DNA of 64,000 bases from Hofstenia miamia. Its lineage: Eukaryota > Xenacoelomorpha > Acoela > Hofsteniidae. The notes under the pieces are model-generated. The model was not told the DNA's origin, ran no database searches, and saw only the letters and a list, made by a program, of their open reading frames with translations. This document shows, in pieces, positions 57,953 to 64,000 of this stretch. Every line of letters starts with the position of its first letter. Position 1 is the stretch's first letter. The translations under genes were made by a program, and so were the position numbers. The stretch lies in NCBI GenBank assembly GCA_900660155.1, contig CABFPE010000180.1:798640-862639 (forward strand), read 5' to 3'.

Positions 57953-59295
57953 AAAATAAAATAAAACAAAATGAAATAAAAAAAATAAATAATCAAATAA
58001 AAAAATCAAATTTTTTTCCACTTATTACTTTTTTTCGAATATCCCAAGTTATTTTGATCTTGAAGTAAGTTTTCTTTTAAAATTTTCTTGAATTCTTTAA
58101 GTTTTGTTATTTTACGCATTTTTATTGGTAGTTTATTCCATAAATTACAAGTAGTTGTTGTAAATGCATTTTTTCAATACTTTGATTTCACTTATACATT
58201 ATTGTGGGAATAGCATAATTGAAATTAAATAGTAGTTGTTCAAGGAAGAGATTAGAAAACTTTTTGATTGTATTGTTGTCTAAATTTTTTATTGCCTTTG
58301 TTAATTCTTTTTCAGATATATATGTAAAGCTAACTGTTTGTTTTACTTGTTCAATTTTATTTGTAAACAGAGCTTGATCTCCTTTATAAGAACCCAAATC
58401 TTTAAAAATTTCATTCATATATATAGCAATAATTGTTGGATCTGTGTAAATTGTGTTATTAACTTTTGTTTTACATATGTTATTTGTAGCATTACTTTCG
58501 CTATTTAGAAATATATTTATATAACACCATTTATTACGAGAATTGTTTAAATGTTCATAAAATTGTCTTGCTTGTTTTTCTCTCTTTGATTTTTAACCTT
58601 AAATAGTTTAGGTTTAATAGGTATACTTTTATTTTGAATTTCTAATTGAAATTCGTCAAACAGGTGAGTAACAAATATTTATTAGCACTGACATTTTAAA
58701 TATTTTACTTTTCTTAATTTCAAATGTTTTATGTTCAACTTCAAAATCTGTGAGTCTTATTGAATTAAAACTCATTTGGACTAAAATCATAATTCCACCT
58801 CCTATGGAGGTTATATTCTTGTAAAAAAATTATATTTTTGCGGATTTAAATTACAAAATGATGGGGCACATTTTCGTTTAACCAAGTTTCAGTCAATACA
58901 AAAATCGTATTATCCCCTATAGTTTCACTAATTTTTAGTAGTTCTTCTCTGTGTGCTGACATACTTCTGACGTTTAAATATGCAAATTTTACAATATTTT
59001 TAAATTTCTTAGATATTTTGTATAAATTATTGCTATCATAAACATCAGGAATATACTTAATAGATTGACTTAGTCATATTTCTGGTGAATAGATTTTATT
59101 GTCGACATAAAGAGTAAACTTCTTAATACGTATTCTATTTCGTTGCATATTGTGATTTGTTATTAGTTCAAATCTTGTTTTTAGTAATTCTCTTTCTTTA
59201 AGTCTATCAGCTTGATTTAATTCACCTTTGATATAAATAATGAACTTATTTTCATAATCCTTTAAAAGATGAGCTTTAGATATGATTAGTCTTCT
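57953..59295 (-). mobile_element. LINE B, internally deleted copy (left palindrome arm)
   Basis: Exact mirror of 60296-61638; the parts are described under that copy. The 58188-58418 minus-strand frame (MNEIFKDLGSYKGDQALFTN onward) is the linker between endonuclease and reverse transcriptase. The catalytic reverse-transcriptase core is absent. Confidence 0.75.
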
Positions 59296-60295
59296 NNNNN
59301 NNNNNNNNNNNNNNNNNNNNNNNNNNNNNNNNNNNNNNNNNNNNNNNNNNNNNNNNNNNNNNNNNNNNNNNNNNNNNNNNNNNNNNNNNNNNNNNNNNNN
59401 NNNNNNNNNNNNNNNNNNNNNNNNNNNNNNNNNNNNNNNNNNNNNNNNNNNNNNNNNNNNNNNNNNNNNNNNNNNNNNNNNNNNNNNNNNNNNNNNNNNN
59501 NNNNNNNNNNNNNNNNNNNNNNNNNNNNNNNNNNNNNNNNNNNNNNNNNNNNNNNNNNNNNNNNNNNNNNNNNNNNNNNNNNNNNNNNNNNNNNNNNNNN
59601 NNNNNNNNNNNNNNNNNNNNNNNNNNNNNNNNNNNNNNNNNNNNNNNNNNNNNNNNNNNNNNNNNNNNNNNNNNNNNNNNNNNNNNNNNNNNNNNNNNNN
59701 NNNNNNNNNNNNNNNNNNNNNNNNNNNNNNNNNNNNNNNNNNNNNNNNNNNNNNNNNNNNNNNNNNNNNNNNNNNNNNNNNNNNNNNNNNNNNNNNNNNN
59801 NNNNNNNNNNNNNNNNNNNNNNNNNNNNNNNNNNNNNNNNNNNNNNNNNNNNNNNNNNNNNNNNNNNNNNNNNNNNNNNNNNNNNNNNNNNNNNNNNNNN
59901 NNNNNNNNNNNNNNNNNNNNNNNNNNNNNNNNNNNNNNNNNNNNNNNNNNNNNNNNNNNNNNNNNNNNNNNNNNNNNNNNNNNNNNNNNNNNNNNNNNNN
60001 NNNNNNNNNNNNNNNNNNNNNNNNNNNNNNNNNNNNNNNNNNNNNNNNNNNNNNNNNNNNNNNNNNNNNNNNNNNNNNNNNNNNNNNNNNNNNNNNNNNN
60101 NNNNNNNNNNNNNNNNNNNNNNNNNNNNNNNNNNNNNNNNNNNNNNNNNNNNNNNNNNNNNNNNNNNNNNNNNNNNNNNNNNNNNNNNNNNNNNNNNNNN
60201 NNNNNNNNNNNNNNNNNNNNNNNNNNNNNNNNNNNNNNNNNNNNNNNNNNNNNNNNNNNNNNNNNNNNNNNNNNNNNNNNNNNNNNNNNNNNNNN
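59296..60295. other. Assembly gap of exactly 1000 N at a palindrome centre
   Basis: The round size suggests a default or estimated gap. The bases on each side (AGTCTTCT and AGAAGACT) are reverse complements and continue as mirror images for 3.7 kb. Long open frames that include the N run are artefacts. Confidence 0.95.
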
Positions 60296-61638
60296 AGAAG
60301 ACTAATCATATCTAAAGCTCATCTTTTAAAGGATTATGAAAATAAGTTCATTATTTATATCAAAGGTGAATTAAATCAAGCTGATAGACTTAAAGAAAGA
60401 GAATTACTAAAAACAAGATTTGAACTAATAACAAATCACAATATGCAACGAAATAGAATACGTATTAAGAAGTTTACTCTTTATGTCGACAATAAAATCT
60501 ATTCACCAGAAATATGACTAAGTCAATCTATTAAGTATATTCCTGATGTTTATGATAGCAATAATTTATACAAAATATCTAAGAAATTTAAAAATATTGT
60601 AAAATTTGCATATTTAAACGTCAGAAGTATGTCAGCACACAGAGAAGAACTACTAAAAATTAGTGAAACTATAGGGGATAATACGATTTTTGTATTGACT
60701 GAAACTTGGTTAAACGAAAATGTGCCCCATCATTTTGTAATTTAAATCCGCAAAAATATAATTTTTTTACAAGAATATAACCTCCATAGGAGGTGGAATT
60801 ATGATTTTAGTCCAAATGAGTTTTAATTCAATAAGACTCACAGATTTTGAAGTTGAACATAAAACATTTGAAATTAAGAAAAGTAAAATATTTAAAATGT
60901 CAGTGCTAATAAATATTTGTTACTCACCTGTTTGACGAATTTCAATTAGAAATTCAAAATAAAAGTATACCTATTAAACCTAAACTATTTAAGGTTAAAA
61001 ATCAAAGAGAGAAAAACAAGCAAGACAATTTTATGAACATTTAAACAATTCTCGTAATAAATGGTGTTATATAAATATATTTCTAAATAGCGAAAGTAAT
61101 GCTACAAATAACATATGTAAAACAAAAGTTAATAACACAATTTACACAGATCCAACAATTATTGCTATATATATGAATGAAATTTTTAAAGATTTGGGTT
61201 CTTATAAAGGAGATCAAGCTCTGTTTACAAATAAAATTGAACAAGTAAAACAAACAGTTAGCTTTACATATATATCTGAAAAAGAATTAACAAAGGCAAT
61301 AAAAAATTTAGACAACAATACAATCAAAAAGTTTTCTAATCTCTTCCTTGAACAACTACTATTTAATTTCAATTATGCTATTCCCACAATAATGTATAAG
61401 TGAAATCAAAGTATTGAAAAAATGCATTTACAACAACTACTTGTAATTTATGGAATAAACTACCAATAAAAATGCGTAAAATAACAAAACTTAAAGAATT
61501 CAAGAAAATTTTAAAAGAAAACTTACTTCAAGATCAAAATAACTTGGGATATTCGAAAAAAAGTAATAAGTGGAAAAAAATTTGATTTTTTTATTTGATT
61601 ATTTATTTTTTTTATTTCATTTTGTTTTATTTTATTTT
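60296..61638 (+). mobile_element. LINE B, internally deleted copy (right palindrome arm)
   Basis: The copy starts in the ORF1 C-terminus (RRLIISKAHLLKDYENK onward, to the stop at 60515-60517). It has the endonuclease start FAYLNVRSMSAHREEL and VLTETWLNEN (60605-60720), IGGGIMILVQMSFNSIRL (60785-60840) and MSVLINICYSP (60897-60930). It then jumps to a linker with ARQFYEHLNNSRNKWCYINI (about 61020-61080) and the frame 61173-61403. The reverse-transcriptase core is missing, and the C-terminal TTTTCNLWNKLPIKMRKITK tail (61430-61490) follows directly, ending in a TTTTATTTTATTTT tail. Stops also occur. It therefore could not move without help. Confidence 0.75.
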
Positions 61639-62380
61639 ATTTTAAAAGTTTAGCTTATGCTATAGCTTAATTTGTACAATTAGTGCATATTTATATGATT
61701 GTACAAAAGCTACAAATGTTTAATAAAGCTTTAAATAATATAATGTAAACGTAAGAAACTTTGCATACAACAACTGAATAATTTAACAAAAATCTGTGAT
61801 ATTGAACAAAATATGCTTTTAGGATGCTAACAGCAAAATATGTCATTTCGTGTCTTTAAACTTCTCAAATAACAGTGGCAGTAGATTGGAAACAGTGTAA
61901 AAATGATTTATTTACTTTTATATCCTCAGGAAAAAAGTATGTCAAAATATGTTTAAATTTTTCTTTCTTATGATCTAGTAAGTATTTCCTCATGAAATGG
62001 AAGGCTGGATTTTGAGTTTCAGAATAACTTTAATTAACAAGGTTCTCAATTTTCCGTTTTAGTTTAAGCTATAGTTCTTTACTTCATTTCTTTTAGATTC
62101 AGTGTGCTGAAATGTTTTATTTTTGCTTTCGAGATTTCACAGACGTGTTCTTGTCTGAAATACAAATATGAAAAATGATTTTGAAAAATTCTTGAAAAGT
62201 GAATTTGATATCTATGTAATGTAAATACCAAATCATCACAGAATATTGGTAATGTATAGATTTTTAAATATAGTTCAGAGCTTTAGTAAAACATTTGTAA
62301 GTTATGGCAAACTTATAAATATGCACTTATTAGTACACATTAAGCTAAATGTATGAAGATTAGAATAAAAATTTTAAAAT
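61639..62380. mobile_element. Unit F, copy 3
   Basis: 742 bp with the same ~100-bp imperfect inverted terminal repeats as copy 1, from which it differs by small indels and substitutions. LINE B tail is on the left; LINE A tail in reverse is on the right. Confidence 0.55.
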
Positions 62381-64000
62381 ATTAGAGTCACAGCAAATTT
62401 ATTGCTGTAAATAAATGACATTAAAAAGCTACAAACTACAAATACATGTATTTACAAAATAATAATAAAATATATATAGAATAAATGTGTGTGTGTGTGT
62501 GTGTGTCTATGTGTGTGGTGAGCTCACTGTAAAAAACCAGTAAATGTGTTTAGCATGTTTGTGTCTCCGATTGTATTTTGTCGGTGTAAAAGTACGATTT
62601 TTAATTTTTTTCTAAATTTTTTGAAATTTTTTCTATTCTTATGTCATTTTCTAAATCATTCCAAATATTAGAGGCTGCTCGGTGAAAACTAGGATGGGAA
62701 ATACTACTACAAATAAACTTATGTGATCGAAGAATTACTTTTAAGTAATTATCAAGAAAAGAAATTGATTGTCGGCCATATTTATACTTAAATAAAATTG
62801 AAGCTGCATGGATAATATATTATACTTTCGTCTGTATTCACTAACATGATCATGCTTAATTGCAAAATTTAATGTTTTTAGTGACCAATTAAAAGTTTTT
62901 GATAATAAATAGCGGCTTTTTGTATTAAAATTTATAGATAAAGATGAATAATAATGTAATTGCGATAAACAAAAGACATGTAATAATTGAACGTGATAAT
63001 CTGGTCCAAAATTTCTGAGGTGGTATAATTATCTAATGCCAGAAGCAATTTTTGTAATTTTGTTTGGAGAAATTTATCGAATTTTAAATCTTTGTCAATA
63101 TCGACACCTAGATATGTAACATGATCAGATTGTTTTATTGGAACACTGTTAGCAATTAATTCGATCTTTTTTGTTATTTCTTTTACAGAATTAGGGGATG
63201 ATATTTTCAATATTAATTTTTAATTGATTGGATGAAAAATACCTAGNCTTATGTGATCGAAGAATTACTTTTAAGTAATTATCAAGAAAAGAAATTGATT
63301 GTCGGCCATATTTATACTTAAATAAAATTGAAGCTGCATGGATAATATATTATACTTTCGTCTGTATTCACTAACATGATCATGCTTAATTGCAAAATTT
63401 AATGTTTTTAGTGACCAATTAAAAGTTTTTGATAATAAATAGCGGCTTTTTGTATTAAAATTTATAGATAAAGATGAATAATAATGTAATTGCGATAAAC
63501 AAAAGACATGTAATAATTGAACGTGATAATCTGGTCCAAAATTTCTGAGGTGGTATAATTATCTAATGCCAGAAGCAATTTTTGTAATTTTGTTTGGAGA
63601 AATTTATCGAATTTTAAATCTTTGTCAATATCGACACCTAGATATGTAACATGATCAGATTGTTTTATTGGAACACTGTTAGCAATTAATTCGATCTTTT
63701 TTGTTATTTCTTTTACAGAATTAGGGGATGATATTTTCAATATTAATTTTTAATTGATTGGATGAAAAATACCTAGAAAGATTTTCAATATCACTTTGTA
63801 AATTTTTTTGTGGCCTTAAATGCATCATTATCTGTATTTATGAGGCAAGTATCATCAGCAAATTGATATATTTCACTATGGTTTACATGCTTAATTATGT
63901 CATTTACATATATTGCAAATATAATTGACCCTAGTACTGTGCCTTGAGGCACTCCTCGATCAGTTTTAATATAATCAGATTTCATATAATTTATTAAAAC
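62381..64000 (-). mobile_element. LINE A 3' half, mirrored copy, running off the window
   Basis: Reverse complement of 55591-57210, including the C-terminal tail, the 529-bp duplication (62718-63246 and 63248-63776 around the N at 63247) and the catalytic FADDT block near 63848-63862. It differs from the left arm only in the position of the single N, as far as I can see. The window edge cuts through the reverse-transcriptase domain. Confidence 0.85.

Noticed and set aside
59074-60517. Two 411-codon open frames through the 1000-N gap
   Set aside because: They are N runs joined to the ORF1 end of LINE B in mirror orientation.
1-64000. CRISPR arrays, operons, bacterial promoters, tRNA or rRNA genes
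   Set aside because: The DNA is animal nuclear sequence; no regularly spaced direct repeats and no cloverleaf with A and B boxes were found. GGGCTCAATCCC near 24160 and GGGGTCGAAACC near 2364 resemble B boxes only in isolation.

Overview
The window is strongly AT-rich nuclear DNA from an animal, most likely an invertebrate. The evidence is a secreted protein built from 14 LDL-receptor class A repeats, a small family of intronless class A (rhodopsin-like) GPCRs, GT-AG introns of only 40-44 bp, and many animal-type non-LTR retrotransposon and DNA-transposon remains (hAT, piggyBac, Tc1/mariner). I cannot name the species. Such small introns and intronless orphan receptors occur in several compact or fast-evolving invertebrate lineages, including flatworms, but that is only a hint.

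Layout. 1-12 kb holds no host gene. It has a LINE reverse-transcriptase scrap (1.5-2.0 kb), a short hAT-like element (2.3-2.7 kb), copies of an unnamed dispersed repeat P (3.2 and 9.7 kb), an exact 705-bp duplication across a single N (6.7-8.1 kb), and a well-bounded 708-bp hAT derivative (8.5-9.2 kb). At 12.3-14.4 kb lies the four-exon LDLa gene, flanked by two inverted copies of repeat R1 (10.7-11.5 and 18.5-19.2 kb). A piggyBac-like element and a Tc1/mariner scrap lie between the gene and the second R1 copy. The three related GPCRs are a pseudogene at 21.8 kb (+), an intact gene at 33.6 kb (+) and an intact gene at 45.9 kb (-). All three have a TGATTGGT (CCAAT) block with its ATTGG beginning 64-66 bp before the ATG. 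Between and around them are LINE pieces, a piggyBac transposase fragment, a Cys-rich repeat-encoded fragment and a hAT (ZMYM1-like) transposase fossil.

From 34.9 kb to the end the window is mostly LINEs: one broken element at 34.9-37.4 kb, LINE B (ORF1 at 39.5-41.7 kb and two internally deleted copies), a longer LINE A (53.4-57.2 kb) with a degenerate 2A-like motif, and a ~750-bp inverted-terminal-repeat unit F wedged between LINE tails. The last 8.4 kb is a perfect-looking palindrome around a 1000-N gap. This is most likely an assembly product.

Only the LDLa gene and two GPCRs look like working host genes, and nothing shows that they act in one pathway. Most other structure is transposon fossils plus assembly joins: four single-N joins flanked by duplicated sequence, and one mirror join.
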